From Streptomyces sp. NBC_00102 (GTDB lineage: Bacteria; Actinomycetota; Actinomycetes; Streptomycetales; Streptomycetaceae), in contig NZ_JAPEMC010000001.1 of NCBI RefSeq assembly GCF_026343115.1, forward strand, positions 5,745,001 to 5,809,000: a stretch of DNA of 64,000 bases, read 5' to 3'. Position numbers and translations under genes: made by a program. The notes beneath the pieces were generated by a model. The model was given only the letters and a program-made list of their open reading frames with translations. It made no database searches and had not been told where the DNA came from. Of this stretch, positions 1-8,136 are shown piece by piece. Position 1 is the first letter of the stretch. Every line of letters starts with the position of its first letter.

Positions 1-189
1 CACCAGCACTTGGTGGTCCTGGCCGCCCTGCGTAACCAGATGGCCTTTCTCGACGGCAACCGCACCACCGCCGTGGCCGAACTCGAACGGATGGCCAAGG
101 AGGCACACGAGGCCGGCACCATCGAACTCGCGGCCGAGCTCTGGCGTGCACTGGCGGAATCCCTTGCTGCCAAGCCCCAGGGAGCATGA
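1..189 (+). CDS. C-terminal end of an unidentified protein (partial)
   Basis: The first 62 codons of frame 1 are open and end in TGA at 187-189. The start lies outside the window. The visible tail is helical and rich in Ala, Leu and Glu (for example FLDGNRTTAVAELERMAKEA), as in the last helices of a TPR-like or other all-alpha protein. Codon use matches the neighbouring genes. No catalytic or binding motif is visible, so no function is assigned. Confidence 0.55.
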   Translation, partial: HQHLVVLAALRNQMAFLDGNRTTAVAELERMAKEAHEAGTIELAAELWRALAESLAAKPQGA

Positions 190-321
190 AATGCGCTTCC
201 GGACGGGCTGACGAGGCTCTCGACCCGTACGTGTCGCGCGGTCGGCGGCTGTGGAAGTCGGCGGTCCTGGAGGCCGCCGGACTCGGCGGTCAGGTGCCCC
301 ACGCACGAGGCGGTGCCGTTG

Positions 322-520
322 GAGGGGTGCTCCACCAGATCAGGTCGACTCGCGCACCACGGTTCGTTCGGCACGATCAACGGCATCGCGGGGCCACCGT
401 CGACCAGGCGGAGGAGCAAATGGGCGGCGGCGGTTGCCCGGTCGGCCATCGGGCCGGGCACCGAAGTCAGTGCGGGGCTGGTGTGGACCACGGATGCCAT
501 GTCGTCAAGGCCGAGGCCCC
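322..520 (-). pseudogene. Decayed 3' fragment of a LacI-family regulator gene
   Basis: Read on the minus strand, about 180 bases match the last third of the intact LacI gene at 4864-5856. The translated stretch TSVPGPMADRATAAAHLLL parallels TSVRSPMADQATAAVHLLL there. The match runs past the stop codon into the flanking bases (GATCAGGTCGA in both copies). Near 362 a one-base deletion turns the expected end NELVVREST into NEPWCAS and removes the original stop. No start codon, DNA-binding part or sugar-binding core remains. This is the only recognisable content of the 355-base gap between 190 and 544. Confidence 0.75.
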
Positions 521-544
521 CGTCTGCCGAAAGCAGATGTTCCG

Positions 545-3379
545 TCACTCCGCCGCGGCCAGGTCGGCGGCGCTGATCCGGGAGAGCCCGCGGATCGGGA
601 CCGCCAGGGCCGCCACCACCAGGGCGGTCGCCGCGAGGGTGGCCAGCAGCGCGGCGGCGGTGACCGTGAACAGGTGTCCGTGCAGTACGCCCCGGCCGAG
701 GGTCAGTACGCCGGCCAGACCGGCCACCGCGCCCGACAGGCCGCCCAGCAGGGCCAGTCCGATTCCCTCGTGGAGGGTCAGCTTCGCCAGTTCCCGGTTG
801 CTCCAGCCGGTCGCCCGCAGCACCGCGAGATCGGCCGCGCGTTCGCGCTGCGAGAGGACCAGGACGTCGACGGCGCCGGCGGCTCCCAGCACCAGGGAGA
901 GGGCGACGCTGAGATAGTCGGCCCCGCGCGCCTGCGCCACCACGGCGCTGCCGAGCAACGACCCGGCTACCTCGCCCCGGAAGGACAGCGTCAGGGCGAG
1001 CAGGACCGTGAAGGCGGCCACTCCCAGCGCCAGCCCCGCCGCACCCAGCAGCGTGCGGCCCCGCATCCGCAGCAGGTTGAGCACGGCCAGGCCGGCCACC
1101 GAACGCACCGGGCGTGCGCGGCGGGCCGCCGTCACCGGGGGCCGGACGGCTTCCATCGGTCCCAGCCGGGTGGCGAGCCAGGCGGGGACCAGGCCCGCCG
1201 CCGTGGCCAGCAGAAGCGCCACCGGAAGCACGAGGAGCGACTTGACGCCGGCTCCGGGCTGTCCGAGCGCCCGGCCCAGTACGTACGCCAGCACCGCGCC
1301 CGCGGCTCCGGCCCCCAGCCCGATCACCGTCAGTTCGCCGAGGACCAGGCGGAGCACCTCGCCGCCGCTCCAGCCGAGGCAGCGCAGCGTGCCGATCTCG
1401 GTCCGGCGCGAGCGCACCGAGGCCAGTGCCGCCTGGCCGAGGAAGAGGGCGCACACGACGAGGACCAGTCCGAAGAGCACCGCGCTCTTGGTGTCCACCG
1501 CCCTGAGGATGCGCAGGGCCACGCCCTTGGCGACCCAGCGCTCCGTCACCCGGGCCGAGTCGGCCAGTGCCACGGTCTGCGGCGCGGGTGAGCTGCCGAC
1601 GGTGACGTCGACCTGGAGCCGGGGGTAGGCGGCCCGGATCTTCCCGGCCACCGCGTTCACCCGCGCCCGGGAGGCGGTGTCGACGCCGGTCACTCCGGCC
1701 ACCCGGATCCTGATCGCGCTGACCGGCGCCTTGTCCTGGAGGCCGGGGACCCGACGGCTCTCGGTGAGCGCGGTGATGGAGTCCATCGTCGTCAGCATGG
1801 TGGGCGGAGGGCTGACGTAACCGCCCAGGTTGCGGTCGGGCTGCAGCGGTCTGTCGTGGAGCTTCGCCCGGGTCGCGCTGTCCGCACCGGTGACCTGCGG
1901 CGTCTGGTACGTCTCCAACGGGGTCTCGGACAGGGGCGAGAAGCCGGGCAGTCGGCCCGTGTCGTAGCGGCCGACCAGGCGGACGAAGGGATTGGGCAGA
2001 CGCCCGGAGTCCTGTTGGTCGCAGGTACCCAGTCCGATGCAGTCCGTGGAGGCGTGGCTGGTCACCTTCCGGTACTGGGTGCCCTGGTGGTTCTCCTCGG
2101 GGACGTTGGGGAACGGCTGCTGGTTCGAGTTGGTGATCCACAGGTCGGGGCTCTGCGGCGGCTGCGGCTGCGCGGCGAGGTCGCCGTCGGAGGTGCGGCG
2201 GTAGGCGACCGGGCCGACCGTCCAGTAGGCGTCGGTGTTGAACGAGTCCTCGTTCAGTGCCTTCCGGTAGCCCTTGCTCAGGTCGACGCGGGTCCTGCCC
2301 ACCGTGGTGCCGCGCAGGCTCCGGACGAAGCTGTTCGCCGTCGGGTTGCCCAGTTTCGAGGGCAGCTCGGCCGGGTCCCCGATGTCGAGCCGCTCCACGG
2401 TGGCGTCGAGTGTGCCGGTGGTGAGCGGGTTTTCGCTGAGCAGCGCCGGGATGTAGATGTCGCGCTGTCCGTGGACGCTCTTGGCGCCCCACACCCTCCA
2501 CGGTTTGTCCCGCTCGGTGAGCATCCGGCCCGAGGCGATGGTGCCGCCCAGGCCCACCAGCCGGTCCTCGGCCACCGGGTCGATGGCGGACAGCAGTACG
2601 GGGTAACTGACCGGGACGTCGATGGTGGCCTTGTCCCTGCCCGACTGGCAGGTCATCCGTGAACTCAGGTCCGGGTCGAACGGTGACCTGTCACTGAGGT
2701 CCTCGGCGATGATGTTCGGCTTCAGCGGCAGGTCCAGGCCGAACTTCTTCTTTTCGGTCTTGTCCCAGTTGAGGTAGAAGCAGACGTCGTACTTCCCCTC
2801 GATCTGGTAGCGCTCGGTGCTCTTGTCGACCGCTCCCGTCTCCAGGGTGTCGGACTCGAAGAGGTCGTCCGACTCCGATCCCGAGGTCAGGGGGGAGCGG
2901 GTGAGGTAGACGTACTCGTCCGAGGTGCGGTAACTGCCCAGTCCGGAGGTGAGCGTGGGGCTGATGCGCAGGATCTGCCGGGACGCCTCGCCGTCCAGGA
3001 AGCGGGACACGTCCACGGTGACGGTGCTCGCCACCATGAGGTAGCCGATGTTGGCGACCGGCGCGGCCACGTCGACCCCGGCCATGCCGCGGATGCGGTC
3101 GTACTGGTCCATGGTGATGCCGCCGAACGTGCCGGACAGGAAGTTCGGCGCGACCAGTGAGCTCTGCCGCTCCACGTCCGTCTGCGAGTCGGGCGGGCGG
3201 ACCAGGACGTCGTACGCGGACCGCGCGTTCTTCCGTACCGTGCCCACGGTGGTCGCCTGGCTCGTGCTCACCGTCGCGGTCAGCAGGGTGAAGCTGGTTG
3301 CCGCCACCAGGATTCCGGCGGCCAGGGCCAGTGCGCGCCCGCGCCGCCGCCGGAGCTGATCGAGGATCACCGTGATCAC
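545..3379 (-). CDS. FtsX-type ABC transporter permease
   Basis: A 944-residue membrane protein of the MacB/FtsX permease family. An N-terminal membrane segment (LALAAGILVAATSFTLLTAT) is followed by a very large extracellular region of about 550 residues. Then come clustered hydrophobic segments in the order expected of FtsX domains (VLFGLVLVVCALFLGQAALA, a VLVVALLLATAAG-like region and, near the end, LLATLAATALVVAALAV). GTG at 3379 was chosen because it overlaps the stop of the upstream ATPase gene by four bases (GTGA), giving translational coupling; GTG at 3370 is the alternative. Such permeases usually drive export or lipoprotein-linked work at the envelope rather than import. The substrate is unknown. 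Confidence 0.85.
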   Translation of the reverse strand: MITVILDQLRRRRGRALALAAGILVAATSFTLLTATVSTSQATTVGTVRKNARSAYDVLVRPPDSQTDVERQSSLVAPNFLSGTFGGITMDQYDRIRGMAGVDVAAPVANIGYLMVASTVTVDVSRFLDGEASRQILRISPTLTSGLGSYRTSDEYVYLTRSPLTSGSESDDLFESDTLETGAVDKSTERYQIEGKYDVCFYLNWDKTEKKKFGLDLPLKPNIIAEDLSDRSPFDPDLSSRMTCQSGRDKATIDVPVSYPVLLSAIDPVAEDRLVGLGGTIASGRMLTERDKPWRVWGAKSVHGQRDIYIPALLSENPLTTGTLDATVERLDIGDPAELPSKLGNPTANSFVRSLRGTTVGRTRVDLSKGYRKALNEDSFNTDAYWTVGPVAYRRTSDGDLAAQPQPPQSPDLWITNSNQQPFPNVPEENHQGTQYRKVTSHASTDCIGLGTCDQQDSGRLPNPFVRLVGRYDTGRLPGFSPLSETPLETYQTPQVTGADSATRAKLHDRPLQPDRNLGGYVSPPPTMLTTMDSITALTESRRVPGLQDKAPVSAIRIRVAGVTGVDTASRARVNAVAGKIRAAYPRLQVDVTVGSSPAPQTVALADSARVTERWVAKGVALRILRAVDTKSAVLFGLVLVVCALFLGQAALASVRSRRTEIGTLRCLGWSGGEVLRLVLGELTVIGLGAGAAGAVLAYVLGRALGQPGAGVKSLLVLPVALLLATAAGLVPAWLATRLGPMEAVRPPVTAARRARPVRSVAGLAVLNLLRMRGRTLLGAAGLALGVAAFTVLLALTLSFRGEVAGSLLGSAVVAQARGADYLSVALSLVLGAAGAVDVLVLSQRERAADLAVLRATGWSNRELAKLTLHEGIGLALLGGLSGAVAGLAGVLTLGRGVLHGHLFTVTAAALLATLAATALVVAALAVPIRGLSRISAADLAAAE

Positions 3380-4080
3380 GGGCGCAGGCCCCCCAGCCGG
3401 TTCAGCACGTCGGCGGAGGGCGTGACCCGCTGGTCCGAGACGATTGTGCCGTCCTGCAGCCGCACCACCCGGTCGCCGTTGGCGGCGACCTCCGCGTCGT
3501 GCGTCGCGATCAGCATCGTCATCCCGTACCGCTCGCGCAGCGACATCAGCAGGTCGATGATCTCCCGTCCGATGACGCTGTCGAGGTTGCCCGTGGGCTC
3601 GTCCGCCAGCAGCAGACCCGGCCGGTTGATCAACGCGCGTGCGACGGCGACCCGTTGTTGCTGACCGCCCGACAACTGCGACGGCAGGGCGTCGGCCCGC
3701 CGGGCGAGGCCGACGGCTTCGAGCAGCTCCATGCCGCGCGCACGCCGGTCGAAGCCGACTCTGCGCGGCAGGACGGGGGCGAGGACGTTGTCCAGCGCGG
3801 TCAGCGCGGGCAGCAGGTGGAAGCGCTGGAAGACGAAGCCGATACGCCGCCGGTGACGGTCCAAATCCCGGGGCACCAGTGCCACGCCGTCGATCTCGAC
3901 GTGTCCCTCGTCGGGCCGGTCCATGCCACCCGTCACATGCAGGACGGTCGATTTGCCGGCGCCGGACGGCCCGGTCAGCATCACCACCTCGCCGGCCGCG
4001 ACCTCCAGGTCCACCTCGTCCAGCGCGGTCAGCCCGGGATACCGGCGACTCACCCCACGTAACGCCACGCTCATGGCCAT
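3376..4080 (-). CDS. ABC transporter ATP-binding protein (MacB/LolD type)
   Basis: A 234-residue ATPase that powers the overlapping FtsX-type permease. It has a Walker A GPSGAGKST, the signature LSGGQQQR, Walker B LLLADEPTGNLD and a switch His in IATHDAE, all in standard order and spacing. The NLD after Walker B is typical of the MacB/LolD/FtsE branch. ATG at 4080 (MAMSVALRG) is preferred, with GAGG eight bases upstream; ATG at 4074 is possible. The gene diverges from a PadR regulator, so drug- or stress-inducible export is a reasonable inference. Confidence 0.9.
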   Translation of the reverse strand: MAMSVALRGVSRRYPGLTALDEVDLEVAAGEVVMLTGPSGAGKSTVLHVTGGMDRPDEGHVEIDGVALVPRDLDRHRRRIGFVFQRFHLLPALTALDNVLAPVLPRRVGFDRRARGMELLEAVGLARRADALPSQLSGGQQQRVAVARALINRPGLLLADEPTGNLDSVIGREIIDLLMSLRERYGMTMLIATHDAEVAANGDRVVRLQDGTIVSDQRVTPSADVLNRLGGLRP

Positions 4081-4131
4081 TGATGCCGCCTCGCCCTCGT
4101 ACCTCGCTCGCGGGCGCGTACATCGCCGCAC

Positions 4132-4150
4132 CTGCATTGCGCCAATGCAG
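4132..4150. promoter_or_regulatory. Perfect palindrome in the ABC/PadR divergent promoter region
   Basis: CTGCATTG and CAATGCAG are exact reverse complements separated by CGC, in the 102-base gap between the divergent ATPase and PadR starts. A second imperfect inverted repeat, ATGTTGTCACAATGT, follows at 4155-4169. PadR proteins commonly bind dyads in their own divergent promoter, so these are the likely operators. Binding is inferred from position and symmetry only. Confidence 0.6.
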
Positions 4151-4182
4151 CGGTATGTTGTCACAATGTAGAAGGGACGTAT

Positions 4183-4785
4183 ATGCCGCTCCATCACGCC
4201 GTGCTCGCGCTGCTGACCCGGCGACCGAATCACGGGTACGAACTCAAGGTCCGTTTCGAGGAGACCATCGGCCCGCAGTGGGGCGGCCTGAACATCGGTC
4301 ACCTCTACCAGATCCTCGAACGGCTGGTCCGCGACGGCTATGTCTCGCGCTCGCAGGTCACCCAGACCGACCGGCCCGACAAGAACCTCTACACGCTCAC
4401 CGAGGCGGGCGAGGCCGAGTTGCGCTCGTGGGCGACCACCGCCTGGGTGCGCGTCGGCGGCTTCCGCGACGAACTGTTCCTGAAGCTCCTCGGCGCCTCC
4501 GCCCTGGGCCCGCAGGCCCTGACCACACTGATCGAGTCGCAGCGGCAGACGTACCTGTCCGAGCTCGCGGGCCTGGCGCAACAGCGCCGCGCCCACGCCG
4601 ACGAGCCGCTGGTCGCGGTCCTGATCGACGCCGCCATCGCGCACACCAAGGCCGACCTGGGCCTGTTGGACAGCGCCGCACAGCATCTGGGCCCGCTCGC
4701 CGCGGCGCGGAGCGCGCAGGCGCCGGAGCGCGGACCTTCACCGGTGCGGGGCGATGCCGACGAGGCCGGGGCAGCGGCGGGATGA
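4183..4785 (+). CDS. PadR-family transcriptional regulator
   Basis: A 200-residue protein opening with the PadR winged-helix pattern: LTRRPNHGYELK, then IGHLYQILERLVRDGYVS and a beta-wing around RPDKNLYTLTEAG. The C-terminal half is helical, as in the long-form PadR group that dimerises through a C-terminal domain. AGAAGGGA lies just upstream of ATG. The divergent ABC exporter genes are the obvious target, with repression relieved by the exported compound. The ligand is not predictable from sequence. Confidence 0.9.
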   Translation: MPLHHAVLALLTRRPNHGYELKVRFEETIGPQWGGLNIGHLYQILERLVRDGYVSRSQVTQTDRPDKNLYTLTEAGEAELRSWATTAWVRVGGFRDELFLKLLGASALGPQALTTLIESQRQTYLSELAGLAQQRRAHADEPLVAVLIDAAIAHTKADLGLLDSAAQHLGPLAAARSAQAPERGPSPVRGDADEAGAAAG

Positions 4786-4863
4786 GAGGGGACCGCGCGG
4801 AGCCCGGTCAGGACAGTGCCGGGATCGTGCCGGTGATGTCGGCGGGCGGGGTGCGCCGGGAGA

Positions 4864-5856
4864 TCAGGTCGATTCGCGCACCACGAGTTCGTTGGGCATG
4901 ATCACCGGCGTCGCGGGGCCACCGTCGATCAGGCCGAGGAGCAGGTGGACGGCGGCGGTCGCCTGGTCGGCCATCGGGCTGCGTACCGAGGTGAGAGCGG
5001 GACTGGTGTAGGCCGCGGCTTCTATGTCGTCGAAGCCGATGACCGCCACGTCGTCGGGGACTCGTCGGCCCGCCCGGTGAAGGGTGCGCAGGGCTCCGAT
5101 CGCCATCAGGTCGTTCGCCGCGAAGACCGCGTCGAGGTCGGGGTCGTCCTCCAGGAGTTGCCGCATGGCTTCGGCGCCGGAGGTTCGGGTGAAGTCGCCC
5201 AGAGCGACGATGGAGCGTCTGCCGGTGTCACGCAGTGTCTGGCGGTAGCCGTCGAGGCGTTCACGCGCTTCGTGGAGTTCGAGCGGTCCGGTGATGGTGG
5301 CGATCCGGCGCCGACCGCGCTCCAGGAGGTGACGCACCGCCAGCGCCGCTCCGCCGGCGTTGTCCAGCGCCACGTACGGGACGTCCTGGGCCCAGGTGCG
5401 GTTGAAGGACACGAGGGGCAGGCCCTGCCTCGCCAGGGCGGCCGGCAGCGGATCCGTACCGTGCAGGGCGACCAGGAGCACGCCGTCCACGTGTCCGCCG
5501 GCGACGTACTGCACCACCCGGGTTCGGCTCTGGTCGGATTCCGCGAGCATGAGCACGAGCCGTTTGCCCGCTTTCTCCAGCTCTCTGCTGACGGCCCGCA
5601 CCACGGCGGAGAAGAGGGGGTCGTCGGAGACGACTCCTTGGGGCGGGTCGGAGACCACGACGGCGACGGTGTCCGTGCGGCGGGTGACGAGGTTGCGGGC
5701 CGCCCCGTTGGGCACGTAGCCCAGTTCGTGGACGGCGCGCATGACGACGTCGCGGATCTGCGGGGCGACCGTCGTCTCGCCGTTGATGACACGGGAGACG
5801 CTCGACTTGGAGACGCCCGCCCGGGCGGCGACCACTTCGAGGGTGGGGCGTCTCAT
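4864..5856 (-). CDS. LacI-family transcriptional regulator
   Basis: A 330-residue LacI/GalR regulator. The N-terminal helix-turn-helix reads VVAARAGVSKSSVSRVINGE, with the hinge region up to about residue 60 (LGYVPNGAARNLVTRRT). A periplasmic-binding-like domain follows, with motifs typical of the family: HVDGVLL, DLDAVFAANDLMAIGAL and VIGFDDIEAAAYTSPALTSV. It diverges from the GH16 glucanase gene, whose upstream region holds an 18-bp palindrome of the kind LacI proteins bind. Control of glucan degradation by an oligosaccharide inducer is inferred. A decayed copy of this gene's 3' end lies at 322-520. Confidence 0.92.
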   Translation of the reverse strand: MRRPTLEVVAARAGVSKSSVSRVINGETTVAPQIRDVVMRAVHELGYVPNGAARNLVTRRTDTVAVVVSDPPQGVVSDDPLFSAVVRAVSRELEKAGKRLVLMLAESDQSRTRVVQYVAGGHVDGVLLVALHGTDPLPAALARQGLPLVSFNRTWAQDVPYVALDNAGGAALAVRHLLERGRRRIATITGPLELHEARERLDGYRQTLRDTGRRSIVALGDFTRTSGAEAMRQLLEDDPDLDAVFAANDLMAIGALRTLHRAGRRVPDDVAVIGFDDIEAAAYTSPALTSVRSPMADQATAAVHLLLGLIDGGPATPVIMPNELVVREST

Positions 5857-6124
5857 GCGAGCCCGCCCGCCGTGTCGCCGCCCGGGGCCCTGTCGCCGTC
5901 AGGGGCCCTGCGCGGGGCGGGTTTTCTCATCGGGGCGACCTCCGGCTCTGCGTCAGGGCGATGTGAGCAGCGTATCCGCAGGCCGGCGCGGCAAGGGCAG
6001 GGTTCGGGTGCGTTCCGATCGGCGCCGTCCCCTCGTCCGTCGGTGCGTCAGATGACGTGTGGGGGACCGTTCCCTCGGTTCGTTCCAGGGGTGGCGGCGC
6101 TGTTTTTTCGAGGTGAAAGATGTA

Positions 6125-6176
6125 TTGACAGTCCTTACGGGCCCCTCCATCCTCCCTTCCAGGGAGCGCTCCCTGG
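6125..6176 (+). promoter_or_regulatory. GH16 promoter with LacI/CebR-like palindromic operator
   Basis: The perfect palindrome CCAGGGAGCGCTCCCTGG sits at 6159-6176. Its core GGGAGCGCTCCC equals the core of the known Streptomyces CebR operator (TGGGAGCGCTCCCA). A good -35 TTGACA is at 6125-6130, with a weaker -10-like CATCCT at 6148-6153, so the palindrome would cover the start site. The rest of the 357-base gap (5857-6213) shows no gene and should hold the lacI promoter as well. Confidence 0.7.
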
Positions 6177-6213
6177 CTTCCTTCCTCTCCTTCCCCCACT
6201 TGAGGAGTCGCCC

Positions 6214-7938
6214 GTGCCGACCCTGTTGCGTCGCTTCGCCTTACTTCTGGCCCTCGTGGCCTCGACTCTCGCTTTCACCGCTCTCCCCGCCCCCTCCGCC
6301 CAGGCGGCGGAGGTGCTGCTCTCGCAGGGGAAGCCCACCACGGCTTCCAGTACCGAGAACCCCTTCGGCGCTCAGAGCGCCGTCGACGGTGACCCCGGGA
6401 CGCGCTGGTCCAGCGCCTTCGCGGACCCGCAGTGGATTCAGATCGACCTCGGTGCCGGCGCCGGGATCAGCCGGGTCGTCCTCAACTGGGAGGCCGCCTA
6501 CGGCAAGGCGTTCAGGATCGAGGTGTCCAGCGACGCGGTGAGCTGGACCGTCGTCCACCAGACCGCCACGGGCACCGGCGGCATCCAGAACCTTGCCGTC
6601 TCCGGCACCGGCCGTTATGTGCGCATGTACGGGACGCAGCGCGCCACCCAGTACGGCTTCTCGCTGTGGGAGTTCCAGGTCTACGGAACCACCGGCGCGG
6701 GCAACCCCGGAGGTGACACCAGTCGGCTTCTCTCCTACGGCAGGCCGGGCGCCGCTTCCTCCTCCCAGGCCGACTCGAACTGCTGGGAGTGCACGCCGGC
6801 CAGGGCGTTCGACCGGGACCCGGCCTCCCGCTGGGCCACGAGTCCCACCACGGGATGGACCGATCCGGGCTGGATCTCCGTCGATCTCGGCGCGACGGCA
6901 CAGATCGACAGAGTCGTCCTGCAATGGGATCCCGCCTACGCCAAGTCCTTCCAGATCCAGGTCTCGCCGAACGGGGTCGACTGGACGCCGGTCTACTCGA
7001 CGACGTCCGGCACCGGCTTCAAGCAGACGCTCGCCGTCTCGGGCACCGGCCGTTACGTGCGCATGTACGCAACGCAGCGCGCCACCGCTTACGGCTACTC
7101 GTTGTGGGAGTTCCAGGTGTACGGCACAGGCGGCGATCCGATCCAGCCTCCGCCCCTGCCGAGTGACCCCGCGAACCCGCCGCGGCTCGTGTGGAGCGAC
7201 GAATTCGACGGCGCTTCGGGCGGCAAGCCCGACGCCTCGAAGTGGAAGGCCGATCCGGGCGTCGGGCCCAACAACGAGCTGGAGTACTACACCGACAACC
7301 GCAACGCCGCACTCGACGGGGCGGGGCACCTGGTGATGGAGGCACGCAAGGAGACCACCGCCGGGTCCTCGTGCCCGACCGACCCGCTGAGCGGCAGCAC
7401 CACCTGCCAGTACACCTCGGCGCGGATGAACACCGGCGCGACCTTCCAGTTCACCTACGGGCGCGTCGAAGCGCGCCTCAAGGTTCCCAAGGGCAACGGC
7501 CTGTGGCCCGCGTTCTGGATGATGGGCGCCGACTTCCTGACGGGCCGCCCGTGGCCCTACAACGGCGAGGTCGACATCATGGAAATCCTCGGCAAGGACG
7601 TGAAGACGGCGTACTCGACCGTCCACGCACCCGCGTACAACGGAGGAGGCGGAATCGGCTCGCCGTACACACTGCCCGGGAACGCCGACTTCTCCGACGA
7701 CTACCACACCTGGGCCGCCGACTGGACCAGCAGAGGCATCACCTTCAGCCTCGACGGTCGGACCGTCTTCACCCTCGACAAGGACCAGGTGGAGCAGACC
7801 CGCGGCCCGTGGATCTTCGACCACCCCCACTACATGATCCTCAACTTGGCGGTAGGGGGCGACTGGCCGGGCCCGACGGACGCCGGCACACCCTTCCCCT
7901 CCAAGATGCTCGTCGACTACGTGCGGGTCTACCAGTAG
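6214..7938 (+). CDS. Secreted GH16 beta-glucanase with two F5/8C (CBM32-like) domains
   Basis: A 574-residue exported enzyme. A Tat/Sec-like signal peptide (LLRRFALLLALVASTLAFTA, cleavage near AQAAE) is followed by two discoidin-like F5/8 type C domains at about 35-165 and 175-305. Each has the GTRWSSAF/ASRWATSP and GRYVRMYGTQRATQYG patterns. The C-terminal GH16 domain (about 320-574) holds the catalytic motif GEVDIMEIL: E452 nucleophile, D454, and E457 acid/base. Laminarinase-type cleavage of beta-1,3-glucan fits best, although agarase or carrageenase relatives share the fold. GTG at 6214 was chosen because TGAGGAG precedes it and the signal peptide follows at once. A LacI-type operator lies upstream. 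Confidence 0.9.
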   Translation: MPTLLRRFALLLALVASTLAFTALPAPSAQAAEVLLSQGKPTTASSTENPFGAQSAVDGDPGTRWSSAFADPQWIQIDLGAGAGISRVVLNWEAAYGKAFRIEVSSDAVSWTVVHQTATGTGGIQNLAVSGTGRYVRMYGTQRATQYGFSLWEFQVYGTTGAGNPGGDTSRLLSYGRPGAASSSQADSNCWECTPARAFDRDPASRWATSPTTGWTDPGWISVDLGATAQIDRVVLQWDPAYAKSFQIQVSPNGVDWTPVYSTTSGTGFKQTLAVSGTGRYVRMYATQRATAYGYSLWEFQVYGTGGDPIQPPPLPSDPANPPRLVWSDEFDGASGGKPDASKWKADPGVGPNNELEYYTDNRNAALDGAGHLVMEARKETTAGSSCPTDPLSGSTTCQYTSARMNTGATFQFTYGRVEARLKVPKGNGLWPAFWMMGADFLTGRPWPYNGEVDIMEILGKDVKTAYSTVHAPAYNGGGGIGSPYTLPGNADFSDDYHTWAADWTSRGITFSLDGRTVFTLDKDQVEQTRGPWIFDHPHYMILNLAVGGDWPGPTDAGTPFPSKMLVDYVRVYQ

Positions 7939-7978
7939 CCCCCGCGCTTCAGCACCGCACTCCCGTGTTCACGAAGTT

Positions 7979-8015
7979 CCCGGGCCGCTCCGCCCGTTGT
8001 ACGGGGCGGCCCGGG
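7979..8015 (+). terminator. GC-rich hairpin terminator after the GH16 gene
   Basis: CCCGGGCCGC at 7979-7988 and GCGGCCCGGG at 8006-8015 are exact reverse complements around a 17-base loop, about 40 bases after the GH16 stop. There is no U-run, as is usual in Streptomyces. The hairpin would separate the glucanase from the next gene. Confidence 0.55.
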
Positions 8016-8136
8016 CCACCTCGATCGCGCCGGGACACGGGCCGCCGTACGGCTCCGTCCCTCGACGTCGCCGCGCTCCGGCACGCAGCAGGTCTTCACC
8101 CCTCGGTCTTCACCCCCCCAGCCGTGAGGAAGTGAC

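Noticed and set aside
3380..4123. N-terminal extension of the FtsX permease frame
   Set aside because: It overlaps the ATPase gene in another frame and lacks any permease features. The GTGA overlap start at 3379 explains the gene fully.
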